Notes under the pieces: generated by a model | What the model was told of the DNA's origin: nothing | Databases searched by the model: none | The model's input: the letters and a program-made list of their open reading frames with translations, nothing else | Position numbers and translations under genes: made by a program | Shown: in pieces, positions 1 to 12,037 of the stretch | Numbering within the stretch: position 1 is the stretch's first letter | Layout: the number at the start of each line of letters is the position of its first letter | NCBI GenBank assembly: GCA_009869945.1 | Contig: WIXG01000092.1 | Location: forward strand, 62,001 to 126,000 | Direction: 5' to 3' | Source: Mesaphorura yosii | Lineage: Eukaryota > Arthropoda > Collembola > Poduromorpha > Tullbergiidae | Length of the DNA stretch: 64,000 nt

Positions 1-395
1 TACATCATGCTTCATGCTTCGTGCAGGCACAGAAATCGACGATACACACGATAACGAGTCTAAGCAAGCAGGCAGGCTGTGGTGATGCTGGAGTGATCAA
101 AAGAAAAAGCCCCAAGAGTGAAACACCAATCAGGCCAAAGCCACCAATTAGGAACCTGAATACGGTCAGTTAGTCCGCGTACGCCCTCACCTGACAATAT
201 CATTGACACACTGACTGACTGACTTCAAATTAAGGATTTCATAATTCATAGGAGTAAAACAGAACGAACAAGAGAACTGAGAACTCAGACTACTCGCATC
301 GGAGGGATTCAACTCAAACTGCTAAATACTACAAAGGTCAGGTCTGGTCAATGGTTTGGTAACTGCCTAATTGAAATTGGAAATCGTAGCCGTAC
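1..395. other. slowpoke intron sequence at left edge
   Basis: No further slo exon (such as the HIVVCGH stretch opening the RCK1 domain) could be read here on the minus strand. It contains a short (ACTG)n run near 211-224. Otherwise nothing seen. Confidence 0.5.
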
Positions 396-563
396 CTTCT
401 GCCTGGTGTCTTGGACAAGGTACCACCTGATTTATAAGGAAAACATAACTTGAAATTTCATTTGGATATTGCATGGCTAATCACAGAGACGCATCAACGT
501 ACCATATTTGGGTCGATTCCCAAGAATCTCTGTAATTTCAGGTATCCAACTCGCAAATACGGC
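396..563 (-). other. slo: slowpoke alternative exon pair B (503-563 plus 396-426)
   Basis: The 61-bp exon at 503-563 (acceptor ttag, donor gtacgt) reads [20 protein letters not shown] and splits a Gly codon. The 31-bp exon at 396-426 (acceptor tcag, donor gtacgg) completes it as [10 protein letters not shown]. Together they total 92 bp and end in phase 2, exactly like exon A (95 bp). The Trp in FASWIPE recalls an alternative S6 exon known, from memory, in insect slo genes. Here that version is divided by a short intron, while exon A is not. Confidence 0.8.
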
Positions 564-3500
564 CTAACAGCAAAAATATTACGGCAAGTCAGTCAGGCTC
601 GATGCAAATTGTGGTCTTTTGTCGCCTAAGTTGGTTTTCTGCCTTATAGATTAGCGCACAACGCACAGTAGCAGCTGAGGGATTGATTGCAGTTGCAGCA
701 CGAGCGACGAGTCACAATAGCACAGATTGCATCCCAAAGCATAGTCAGAGAGAAACGTGCGTTCGTTATGTAAATGTAACGTAAAGCTAGCCAGATAGTG
801 GGCACATTTCCGCGTTTTTTAGAGTTTGTACTCGCGATCGAAGGATATACATTGCAAATGAGGTACAGAGAATGACACGGTGACGGGCGAGGCGAGATAG
901 ACCTTGAAGGTCTCAGCTTACAACGACCACTAAACAAAAAATGACATTCAGACAGGAACCAACTTCACACGTGAATTCATTAAAACTAAAGTCACGACTA
1001 TTCGCATTGTGTCAAAGCTTTATTGCATTTGCATTTACAGTCTTTGCGAAGGGACAGGCGAAAGTCAAGTCGGAGAATCTGGATGTAATTCTCAGTCATG
1101 CATTTGCAGAAAGTACAAAAGTACAAAGATAAATGTACAAATTGAAGCTGGTGAAAAGTGAGAATTTAAATCCAGCGCCCTTGCCGCGAAGCCCGAAATG
1201 ATAAGTTTCGAAAGGTCACCTCTTTCCATGTTTTTCTCTTCGATAGTGTCCTCCAAATCGAGTTCTAGTCCCTACGAGCTCAATCATTTCTGGAATCGAA
1301 CTCGCGAATATTGCCTGGTGTTGAGAACATAACAAAAATTCAGAAATCATAAACGAAAGCGTGAAAGAAGGCAAGACACGTCGATTCCACGACAAAAATA
1401 CTAAACACGTAAATAAAAAACAAGAAACCCAGAATAAAATTGAAGACACGAATTTTCTCGAGAACGAAATCAAATTCGAAAATGTCATGTTTTTGTGCTT
1501 CGACACGCGTACAAAATGTGAAATAATAATAACGCAAACACAAATGCGAAGTCGTCTCATCCTGTCCCGAAGTTTGTTTACCCGTCATTAAGACATCAAA
1601 GAAGGGGTTCAAATGGAATGTAAGCAAACACTGTTGGGCTATTCTAACTCACACATAAATACAAACAAAATGAACACATAAACACACATTCATGCCATTT
1701 TGACTCTATTCTGTGTGTCATTTTCTTCAGCGTGAACTTTGACGACTGGTTGGCTGACTGACTGACTGGCAAAAGGAGCTTTGAGCTTTGCAATTTGCTA
1801 TGCTGCACCTTCCTGCTTTTCTTCGACTCTGCGCCACGGCCTCGGCCACGCACGGCAAATTCCTTATCGCGTATTCCGTTTTCCGTGTAATAAAGATGGT
1901 CTTTACGCAGAGACGACCAAATTGCTGACTCATGAAAAATGAAGCAGGCTAAAATCCTTCTGCCTTGACGGTTTTGTGTTCTGTGCCGCACTATCCACGT
2001 TATTCAGTGAGAAAATCAATACTTTTTGCAAATATTCTTGTTACTTTATTCGTCATTATGGATTTCGGACCCCAATTTTATGTTTACGTGTTTACGACTA
2101 TTCGTGCATATCCGCACATTAAGAATTCAGCGTTATTATTGTCTATTTGCACAGTAATGGAATGAATGTCCCATGCTCATTGAATTGAATTGAATGGAGA
2201 AGAAATGCGTTTTGGCGAAGGACTCACCAAGCCGACGAGGAGGAAAAAGACAAGGAATGTTCTCCCGAGCACCGTTTTGCAGAAGACGTCTCCGTAGCCG
2301 ACGGTTGACATTGTGACAATCAGAAAGTAGACACACGTCCAATAGGAAAGCCGTTGCGGGTTCTCAAAGTGAAAAGGGTCACCAGAGTTCTCCAACTGCA
2401 AGCACACAAGCACAATGCATAAGAATTCAGGCAAAATGCTCAATCGCACCCATCAATTTCGGAAGGCAATTATTTTCCGTCTTGTGCGGATTCGGCCAGC
2501 CGAGCGACGCAAATGTCCTTGAAAAGAAAATGAGACGTGGAAACTCGCTAAGACTTACCAAGTGAATTATTCCAGCTGCCGTGAGCCAGACGGAGATGAA
2601 GATGGAGACGAGCTGAGCTAATCGAATTGAGCTGGAAGTTTTGAGAATGTTGAGATATTGAAGAATGTCTGGATAAGAGAATGTTCAAATCAACAAACTA
2701 GTTGGGCAATATCAATCAAGTTTAACAAATATGGTCCTAGTCAAAGTTTTCTGATTAATGATGGAAAAGATAATGTAGTTCACAGACACCCTGGTACTAC
2801 TAATGACAATTTAGTTACCTGGTACGGTCATAAGTCTCAGAGCTCGGAGGAATCGCAGTCCGATCCACGTTCGGTCCAAGTAAATGGACACGAAGGACGG
2901 AGGAATCGTAAAGTACTGAAAATAAATGCGAACGCTAATGAGACAAGACGTTAGCAAGGAATGCACCAATAATGGCCCGATACTCACATCTACAAACGAG
3001 TACATCTCCAACATGAACCACAGCTTGTCTGAGGCTGCCATAAACTGAAAGGCCAAAGATTTCATTGCAAAATCATGGCGAATGATGATTCAAATGCCAA
3101 TCGAATGTCGTACTTACTCTGATAAAAAAGTAAACCATGAAAAATATGTTGAATGCCAAGTCAATTTGCTGCGTTGTGTTTTCGCTCCATTCTTCGCATT
3201 TCTCGACTCCGGACCTACAAAACAAGGCAAGACTGTCACAATACTTCTCGGGGTCACTTTGCGCACGCGCACTGGAGCACTTCGCATTTGCAAAAAAAAG
3301 CAGTTGGAGGCTTGACTTACGAGGACGCGTCCACGAAATATATCACCAAAGACGCGATGCTCAGTTTGAAGACGAGCACCACCTGAAATGCAAATACAAC
3401 GAATAATTAGTATAATTAGCAATGGAAGTCAATAAATGCGGTCGCGATCGCATTCGATCATTCTTTTCTGTTTACTGCTTCTGGCGTGGCGGAGGCGGGT

Positions 3501-6500
3501 GCGGGTCATGAATAATTAGACGGCAAACGCGAGCGCGAGCGGGACGTGCTTGAAATATTTTTCTGGCACGGCGCACGGCGCACGACATGGCATAGAAAAA
3601 TCCAAATCCAATTTTGTCGTGAAATGACGTTAAGATTACTAATGAAGATTAGCGCGAGTCCCAGCCCATATTTAATTCACAAAATGGGCCAGCCGCCTTT
3701 CGCACTGCAAAAAAGGGTACGAGCATGGGCATGGCGAGCATTGCAAAATCCGATTCGAGCAGCGAGTGAAAGCGAGTACATACATATGAAGAATGCTGAG
3801 CTTTCAGGCAGGGCACTCGCGTCGCGTATTTATTTACACGTGCAGGGCTCTCAGAGAAGAATTTCTGCGCTCGTTATTGTTCGTGTGCCTTTCCCTGTGG
3901 ACGCGGCGCAGACGCGGACTGTGGATAAGCAAGCCCGTACACGAGTAACGAACAACCTTCAGCTAAGAAGGGAAATGAAGAGCGGACACTTTTACTTTAG
4001 CAGCAGCGTCTCGAGTCCGCTCCGCTTTCCTTTCGTATGCTTTTGTATTTTGCATGGAGTGACCCACATTTCATTGAGTAAAACGGAGCAGCAGCGCAGG
4101 GCGTGGAGCAGAATTCGCAAATTAGAACTCTCAAGCTTCTGCTAAGCTGTTATTACGAGCCTCTTTCCTGACTTTCTCCGTCTGCGATTGCGACTGGTCT
4201 CAAGTGCCTGGACGGACGGACGTTTGACGGCCGTCGTGGCTGACACTCAAGCTAGTCGTGCTTTGCATCGTAATGTACCAGACGGAGCAAAACTAAAACT
4301 TCATCCGACCTTGATTTGCAATTGACATCTCATCATTATGCAGGAAACATTATTTTATCCGCCAAGAGAATTTATCGCTCTATTAAGACTCTGTGCCGTG
4401 CATTGTGCAGGCGGCAGAGAATTATTGACATTTTTGTCCGTGTGTAATTATACGATGACCTCAAATTCCTCTCAACTGCTGCTACGGTTCTACGGATGGA
4501 CAGGCTGGGCTCACTTGGCTTATTGGCTTATTGATCGACTCAAGTCAGACGAACAGCGTCGCGCTGGCATAAACTGGAAGCGCGAAGCGAGCAGACTGCC
4601 AACGGTCAATTTGGCTTCGGATTAAAATTCTCTCATTTCCGCCTCCGCCTGGCACTTGGAAATATTCGCATTCTTACTGGCATGGCTGGGCTCCATGCAG
4701 TAAACTACAGCAGAAACACACACGTGTACTACATGACTCGCTTGGCTGAGGAACGCCCCTGCAGATGCTGGACAGAACGACCAGTGCAGTGAAGCGCAGA
4801 AAATAGAAAGCGAAAAGCGAGGCAATTTGTTCCCAATAGCTCATAAATTAATTGAACAAACAAGGCAGGTAGGCTCATTCACTGTAACTCTTATGTTTAA
4901 CGTGCTTAACTTAAAGACCTATTGCCACGATTCTACGGCGAATTCCCACGCTCAATGCGCAAAAACGAATCACCGCGAACTGGATACGCGCAGAACAATG
5001 TCTCGTGCAAACAATCGGTACACATCGGTAATTGGGAAGGTGGAGTTATATCGAATATATGAGTGCTCTAATAAAGACCGCATTAAATTGCAAGTCGATG
5101 GAGTCTTGCTAAAATGAACATTAGAGAATTTAGCGAAAACGAACACAAATAGCAGGACATCCATAAAGTTTGACCAGTTTTTTTTCGTCAGCCGTACAAA
5201 TATCGCCTCAGGCATCCAGAAAAACAAGCTAGTGTGCATCGTTAACGAATAAAGACAGATTTCTGTCATCATAAATTAATTACAGCGTTCTTTAGAGTCC
5301 CAACGTGCTTTTGGTTTGTAAGCATCTCTGCATTGTACTGTTTGGCTCAATTTCTGACTTAATTGAATTTGATTGAAGATTCTTACAAACTCATCAAGCA
5401 AAATGCTCGCTTCGTCATCGACCTTGACTCTTTGCATGGTGGCATTTCCAGTAATGCCTGAAATATCTACGTGGAGTGAAATGGCTTAAAGGACAAGTCG
5501 CTAGTCGTGGTTGGTTTTAGATTGGTTTATGAGAAGATGATTAATATTAATATTTATCCTCTCGTTCCATGCCAAGCGCCCATTGTGCTTCTGCGACGCG
5601 ATTCGTGAGGCGCGAAGTCAGCCACGGTCAGCCAGCAAGCAGCAACCAAAATGGGATCGTATACGAGATAAAAGTTTAAGCACCGAAAGTGGATGAAGAA
5701 AATACAATTTCTGTGCTGACGTCAAGCAAAACGCAGGCCCACCTTCAGCCTTTCAATGATTCAAACCGCGTTAGACCTACCCTCAGAATTTGCCATTCGC
5801 CTGCTGACAAAAATGGCAACGGCCCGGTTGACAAGGGCGTAGCTGGAAATTCCTGGTGAAATATTGGAATTCTGACACGAGTCCATTCCACTACTCAAGT
5901 GATGGCGTATTTACGGCTTGGAGGCTATGCCTGTATTTATAGCTATGGACTCGCTCCAGCTTTAATTGCGCCATGGGGCTCGGCAGTTTTAATTCTGTGG
6001 TTTGGCAGCAATTCCAGCCCAGCAAAGTACGAATAGTACGTCCCATTGCTCTGCTCTCCAGTACTGTCGATTTTTTTGCATTGCATTATTAAACTAAATT
6101 CTTTTGTCTGTCTGGTCTAAGAACCATTGTCTTTTATTCCTATGCTTGTCTCTTGGCTTGATTAAAGTTCGGTGAATATCTCGCAAACAGCGAGAAGCAC
6201 CACAACTCAAGAATGGACGACTACGCCGTGACTAAAACACTCTTTTTTGGTTTACAAATTATCATAAATTGGACGTGCCCCTATTATCATAAATTTATGC
6301 ATAATGAAGACTTTTTAATAAACATGAACGCGGTCCGGAAGCCAAATTATGATAATTTTGTACCAAAATGAAGCCTGAAAGCTTTATTTTCAAGCAAGCA
6401 ATACAAGCAGCATCAAAGAAAAATTACACAAAATAATTGGATTTTACAAAAAATCTTTTGCAAAAGGACTTTCTAGAATTCGAGTGGAAAACTTTCCTAG

Positions 6501-8241
6501 CAGCTGTTTAAGCTTATCTACGAAAGTTGATCGCCGTACACGCGTTAATGGTGCATGAATACAAATTGGCGACTCTTCACGCGCCTGACGCTCGGCTCAT
6601 TCGGCGGGCGGCATTTCGTATTCAAAACGATTTACAACTACGAACCACGCGTAAGAGTGGTTTGTGTCACTGTGAAGTAAATGCAAAGGCAATCCGGGTC
6701 TCCCGATCATTTTTCAGCGTCAGCGTGCACATCAGCACCGGGCATTACACAAAAATAAATCTGGTGTGTAATGCATGCCGCCGCAGTCGTGATTCGCAGT
6801 ATCGCAGTTTTCGCAGCCTCAGCTCAAAGTGGATCTCTCAAATGCTCGGCTCGACTGCTTTTTTCTGCTGCAGTGTCATTCTTTCTTCTTCTCTCATTTA
6901 GTCGGCTCGTAATGGAAAAGTGAGAACTGAGTACTTCGGCATTTCGGAATTGGGTCTCTCCTTTCTTGGCACGCGGCCAGAACCTGAGAACGGGCTTTTT
7001 GTATCTGCCTGGGAAGTAGCGGGATGACATTTCAGCCTCTAGTGCAAATGCTAATGCATGCTGAGGTACGTCCATTTGATGCCGCATTTAATTCGATGGC
7101 GATGACTGGAAAGAAATGACTCGTACTACTTTCGCATTCTGGATTCTTTTAGCCTCGTAATCTCCCTAATGATATAGGCTACGCCAACATGAGATGTCAT
7201 AGCATGGCAGCAATTATCGGGCCATCTTTTTATGGTTCTTGCCAGTAATTAACTAGACGGCGAGTCTTTTCCAGTAGATAATGTGCTCTGCGATTGTTCG
7301 CAATGCGACTGCAGCGAGCAACGAATGAATGGCATGCATGCCGCATGCGAAGCCTCCATCGTAAAATATTTGAAAAATCGAAAGCCTGTGAATATTTAAT
7401 GGACAAGCACGATACGATGTTCGCAGCACATTTCAGTTACGAATTTTCTCTAGCTTTCTATTGGTATTTGGATCGACAGTTCTGCATGAGTCACGCAAAT
7501 ATTTCTAAGACTCATTGCTTTAATTGCATTGATTACAACTGCGATCAATAGCTAGACTCTTGAGTCGGCAGCCTCGATTTTCGGGCTTTGCGTTGACGAT
7601 CGACGATGCGTTGAGAAAATCAAGAACGAAGACTTAAAAGAGAAACGTCACATATGCTGGGTCGCTCGCAATAAACTCCCTCGTTATTGTATTGATCGCT
7701 CGCATTCGCAGGTGAGGTAAACGCAAATCCATCTTGTTTCGTGCCAATGCCTAGTTGACCTTATTATAAGATTGGTTTCCACTTGCCCGCTTTCAACAAG
7801 TTCCGCAGCTCGTAAATCCTGCAACTGCACGTGCGTACTTGCCGTGAGTCTTACCAGAATTCTTCCCGTGGTCGTTTGTCCGGAGATGAGTTCTCCCGCC
7901 CAGTCCTTGGCTTCAGTCATGAAGGTGCCCTCGAACTCCTGCTTCGGCTGGCGTCCCGGTCGCTGTCCGGCGGAGGCGGAGGCGGGCGAGGGGCCTCCCG
8001 CGATCATGTTGTCCGGGACCTTGACGCCATTTTTTGCGTCTGCCCCTCCGCCAGCTGGCGCGTAGTCTGCGGGCGGAGTCTCTTTGCGGCAGCAGACGAA
8101 GGCCAACGCCCTCCAGATGAGGACGATGGCGAGCCCGGCCAGAAACGTGAACACACTTGAGAGGAAAAAGTACCACCATTTTCTCTCCTTCAGACATTCG
8201 ACTTCATCGGGCGAGAGAATAAACTCGGGGTCGTCGCACAT
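396..8241 (-). CDS. slo: Slowpoke calcium-activated (BK) potassium channel, 5' half, runs off left edge
   Basis: Alpha subunit of the large-conductance K+ channel gated by Ca2+ and voltage, in the plasma membrane. Exons in coding order: 7855-8241, 3321-3382, 3118-3214, 2988-3044, 2819-2915, 2559-2668, 2228-2395, then either 1220-1314 or 503-563 plus 396-426. All joins keep frame. Exon 1 encodes S0 (hydrophobic run after ECLKERKWW) and the conserved [17 protein letters not shown] stretch. Exons 2-6 give S1-S5, including the arginine-bearing S4 ([15 protein letters not shown]). Exon 7 holds the pore with the TVGYGD filter. The start at 8241 is the first Met after an in-frame stop. A Gly/Ala/Pro-rich insert follows S0. 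The RCK (calcium-bowl) half is not in 1-395 and must lie beyond the window. Family identity is very secure; the N-terminus is less so, because slo genes use several promoters. Confidence 0.95.
1220..1314 (-). other. slo: slowpoke alternative exon A (end of S6 and linker)
   Basis: Acceptor ...accag and donor AG|gtgacc flank 95 bp reading [15 protein letters not shown]..., the end of S6 and the linker to the first RCK domain. It begins in phase 0 after the pore exon and ends in phase 2. It is the version nearest the pore exon. Splicing it together with exon pair B would shift the frame, so the two are mutually exclusive by phase. Confidence 0.85.
3383..7854 (-). other. Large first coding intron of slowpoke
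   Basis: About 4.5 kb between the S0 exon and the S1 exon. No exon with family resemblance was found. Roughly 3430-4150 is richer in CG dinucleotides than its surroundings and keeps a 199-codon frame open on the plus strand without protein-like sequence. A TATA-like tatttatag lies near 5934. Since slo genes elsewhere use internal, tissue-specific promoters, an alternative promoter here is possible but unproven. Confidence 0.4.
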
Positions 8242-10446
8242 GTCGACGCTCGTGGGGGGACGGGAGAGGACCTCACTCTGTCACTGCGGCGGCGGTGGTG
8301 GTTCGTGAACACCGCCTTCAGAACACGCACACTGTCATACTTCACTCGTCTCGACAAGGGCGCAGTCACCATGAAAGACAGCCAAAGCCACCGGTGCGGG
8401 CGTCGACTGTCATGTGCACTGTGACTGCAGCGTCCATCGCATTGCAGAAGAAAAACTTATCACGTTAAGGGTCAGGCCAAAACGTAATAGACGTAACTCG
8501 ACCCGTGTCTTATTTTTGGACAATCTTTCGCAATTGGCAATTTCAAATTGCGAGTGTTCGAGGAAACAATCGATAGAGCACGCTTTGCAGTTTGGAGCTT
8601 TGCGTTGTGACGCATCGGACCAGCAAAGAATCGAGCCACAGCACAGCAGGCGAAAGACACAACCTGTTATCACGAGCGTAGCATCTGAAATGACAGCTCC
8701 TACGACTCTTCTCTTTCGGAATGAGACTCGAAAGAAAGGAATGCGAGGAGAAGAATAGCAAAGCGAGGTTCAGTTGCTATTTGCTATTTGCCATTGCTAT
8801 CAAACGAGACGCGTGTCTAGAATCGCAGGAGTCGCAGTCGTGCTCGAAGCTCGATAGACTCCTGCTGCTGTCTTGTTTTCTTTTTGCATGCGCGTCGAAT
8901 TCGCGTTCGTATTTGCACGTTTGTACCACATACCCACTTTGCCCTGGCTTGGCTTGGCTCGCTGGAACCACGACGGGAATGAAAATCGAAGGGAAGGTTC
9001 ATCCCAGCGAGTATCCAAGGAGACCGGGCGACCCAATGAGAACAGCCACTCCACCTACTCCAGCCCAAGCCACAGAGCACATACGATCGAGTTCCAGAGT
9101 TCCATAAAGAACGCTAAGTTTCCAAGAGTGAGCAGCAGCAGCGCAGCGTCAAGAAACTAGAAACGAGCACGACACGAGCTTATGATTTTGCAAGTGTAAC
9201 GCTTGCCTGCGCTCCGCCTGCAACATTCCAGCCGTATATACGTGCTTTCGCTTTCGCGAATTTGCTGACGCTGAACCTGGAATGCTGCTGATGCTGAATT
9301 GAATTTGCAGATGCTGAGCTCCTGCGGCTGTTGCTGCAAAGGCACCCATGAAAAGAGCGTGGCGTGCAGGTATTGTTTGACGTGGTAGTTTAATTCGGGA
9401 TCAGGACTCTGTAGCAATACAATGTCGTTGACGTCGAGTCGTGAAATCCTGTTTGTGGGGGTCGGCCAGGCTGAGCTGAATTGAGCTCTCTGGAAATGGA
9501 ATTGCAGATCACTTTGACGTGAAACGCAGGATTCAGAAAGATGCTGGAGCCTTCCAGCTTCTTCGCCTGAAAAATTTGTTTTCTTTACTGTGGGTAAGAA
9601 AATTGAGAAGATGTGCTTCATTTCGTTCGATCCTACGGGAAAATTGGCCCTGCATTGCGCGTTGGGTTGGCGTTGACGTGCAAAACACCTTCTATTGGAA
9701 GGTCTTGGGTGTGGGACACTGGACTGGACAAGTTTGTTCCAGTAATTAGGAGCAGTAGCGTCAACTGCGTCAATGCAAAGTGCCAGAATGATGGATGTGT
9801 TCCTTCTTCACATGACACGTACATCAAAACCAAAAGCCCAGCCACCGCAAGTCTCGAGTACATCACTTGAAATCAATTTTATTTTTTATTGCTACTTGGC
9901 TCCATTTCGCAATTCTGGAGTGCAATTCTCTCTAAATCGGCGACGCTTACGCAGGATGCTCCAATTGAACGGAGTGAAGTAAAATGGATTGATTCATTGA
10001 ATTCTTTGCCTTCATCCATCTCCATCTACATTCCACGGAGACCACGGTGCAAGAAATCCATCTTCCAAATCCGTGGCATTTGCATGACATTCGACCTTTT
10101 GCGCCCTCAAAGTTCTAAACTGCGCCCCAGCGATTGTGATTCTGATTGATTAACTTGGAATAATACCTGACTTATCAGTCTGCGCATGATTGATGCATCT
10201 GTCGCATGAGCTTCTCCGTGTAAGATAAATAATTAATAACCACATTGCACGAGTAGAATGAGTGAGAACGAGACGTGGTATCAAAACAGCTGTTTTGGTT
10301 ACATAACTGCAACAAAATTAACTTTGACATAGACGCTCGCTGCTCTGCTCTGCTGTGCAATTGAAAGTCAGTCTGTGAGTCGGTGTCGGTTTTGTGCTAC
10401 CACTTCGCAGTTTCTTAGTTTTCCAGGTTATTAAAACTCTGTAAAC
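8242..10446. other. Divergent spacer between slowpoke and the aldo/keto reductase
   Basis: About 2.2 kb separating two genes transcribed away from each other, so it should hold both promoter regions. A tatata-containing stretch (ccgtatatacg) lies near 9231. Several frames of 60-150 codons are open, but none looks like a protein family or has convincing splice partners. Confidence 0.45.
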
Positions 10447-11932
10447 ATGGCCAAAACGCGCCCTCCGACGTACGACCCGAGCCTGCATGGCGACTACAAT
10501 TCGCACCCGTGGCTAAGCAAGATTCCCTACCGAGAATTGGGCAAAACCGACTTACAGGTCTCACTGATAAGCTACGGAGGATCAAGCCTGGCCAACTTCT
10601 ACGGAGACATCGATCAAGTTGAAGCCATTGAGTCAATTCAGAGCTCAATCAAGGTAATAACATGATTTGTACTACGGACTACATGCATCCCAGTGACTAA
10701 CTAATAATTTTGTACGTAAGGCCGGCATTAACTTCATTGACACGTCGCCCTGGTTTGTACACACTAATACGAATATGAATTTGTCCCCTTTTAAAAGGCT
10801 AATGGTAATGTGTGGATGCATTGTTACAAATCAGGTATGGAGACTCGGAAAAAATCATCGGGACTGCGCTGAAGGGATTGCCTAGAAATTCATACTATAT
10901 TGGAACCAAGGCGAGCTTTTCCATAATACTTGTACACTACTCTGGTGTGCGCCTGGAGTGTAACTTTGTTCCTTTGTTTCTAGGCCGGGCGCAACTACAC
11001 TCCGACGTGGGATGGCCGGTTTGACTTCTCTGGACAGGCCATTCTCAGGAGCGTCGAGACAAGCCTCCAGCGACTGGGTCTTGACTATGTGGACATCATT
11101 CAGGCGCACGATGTCGAGTTTTGCCTTGATCCGAGCATCATCGTGAAGGAGACTCTGCCCGCGTTGGCGAGCTGTGTGAGAGCCGGAAAAGCAAAGTACA
11201 TTGGCATAACGGGCTACGACCTGGACTACTTGAAAAATATTGTTGACCAAGCGCATGTCGACACAATCCTCTCCTACTGTCGGTATAACCTCCACGATAA
11301 GGGGCTGAGCGACTTTGTGCCCTACTACAAAGTAAGAAAGAGGTTCTCGTTTTGGTCACAGTTTTTCCTCCATTAATACTATTTGATTCCTGTTAAACAG
11401 AGTAAAAATGTTGGCCTTATCAATGCATCCGCTCTCGCGATGGGGCTATTAAGCACTGGCGGCCCGCCAACGTGGCACCCTGCCTCTGATGACAGTATGT
11501 CACAAAAATTCAGGAGATTATTAAATGTGACGGAAATAATTTATTGTCACACACGTTTCGTGCTTTAGTCAAGCGTGCTGCTCGTGTTGCGTCCGAAACA
11601 GCAAAGGCGCTTGGAACCACCTTGGAAAGAGCTTCCCTCGGATTCAGCCTCCGGCCAACTATTCCAGAAATTGCAACGACTTTAGGTACACAAGTCCATA
11701 ATTGTGAAAGATGATTTCGCTCCAAATTTTACTTGTTTATTTAATAGTGAGTATTCCAACACAAGCAATTCTGCAAGAGAATTTAGAAATTGTGACTGCA
11801 CCCATCACTTCCAAGGACCGCGAGGTTTATGAAAGTCTTGCAAACGTATTTGGAAATAAGAACAATCATTGGGAAGGAGCTGAGGTCGAAAAATACAAGA
11901 AAGAGTCCCTCCAAAGCAAAAACAAGCAGTAA
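10447..11932 (+). CDS. Aldo/keto reductase, L-galactose dehydrogenase-like
   Basis: NAD(P)H-dependent oxidoreductase of the aldo/keto reductase superfamily, cytosolic by expectation (no signal peptide). Exons: 10447-10653, 10721-10752, 10835-10910, 10984-11331, 11401-11494, 11569-11685, 11748-11932; 352 residues, matching the family's usual 320-350. The catalytic tetrad is visible: Asp and Tyr in NFIDTSPWYGDSE, Lys in YIGTKAG, His in DIIQAHDVEF. The opening (YRELGKTDLQVSLISYGGSSL) resembles insect proteins annotated as L-galactose dehydrogenase-like; the real substrate is unknown. Intron 3 begins with GC (AAG|gcgagc) instead of GT. A polyadenylation signal AATAAA lies at 11986-11991, only about 50 bp from the stop of the converging LRR1 gene, so the two 3' UTRs probably overlap. 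Confidence 0.9.
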
Positions 11933-12037
11933 AATATTTGTTAAATTATCTTTTGCTGAAAAATGGTGGAACTGGAGAAGAGCTTAATAAATGAATGAGA
12001 CAATCTTATAAAGTTATCCAAAGTATTTACAATTCAA

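Noticed and set aside
211..224. (ACTG)n runs near 211 and 1755 as microsatellites of note
   Set aside because: Only three to four units each; too short to be meaningful.
3546..4145. 199-codon open frame on the plus strand inside the slowpoke intron
   Set aside because: No family resemblance, composition follows GC content, and no splice partners; best explained as a chance opening in CpG-richer sequence.
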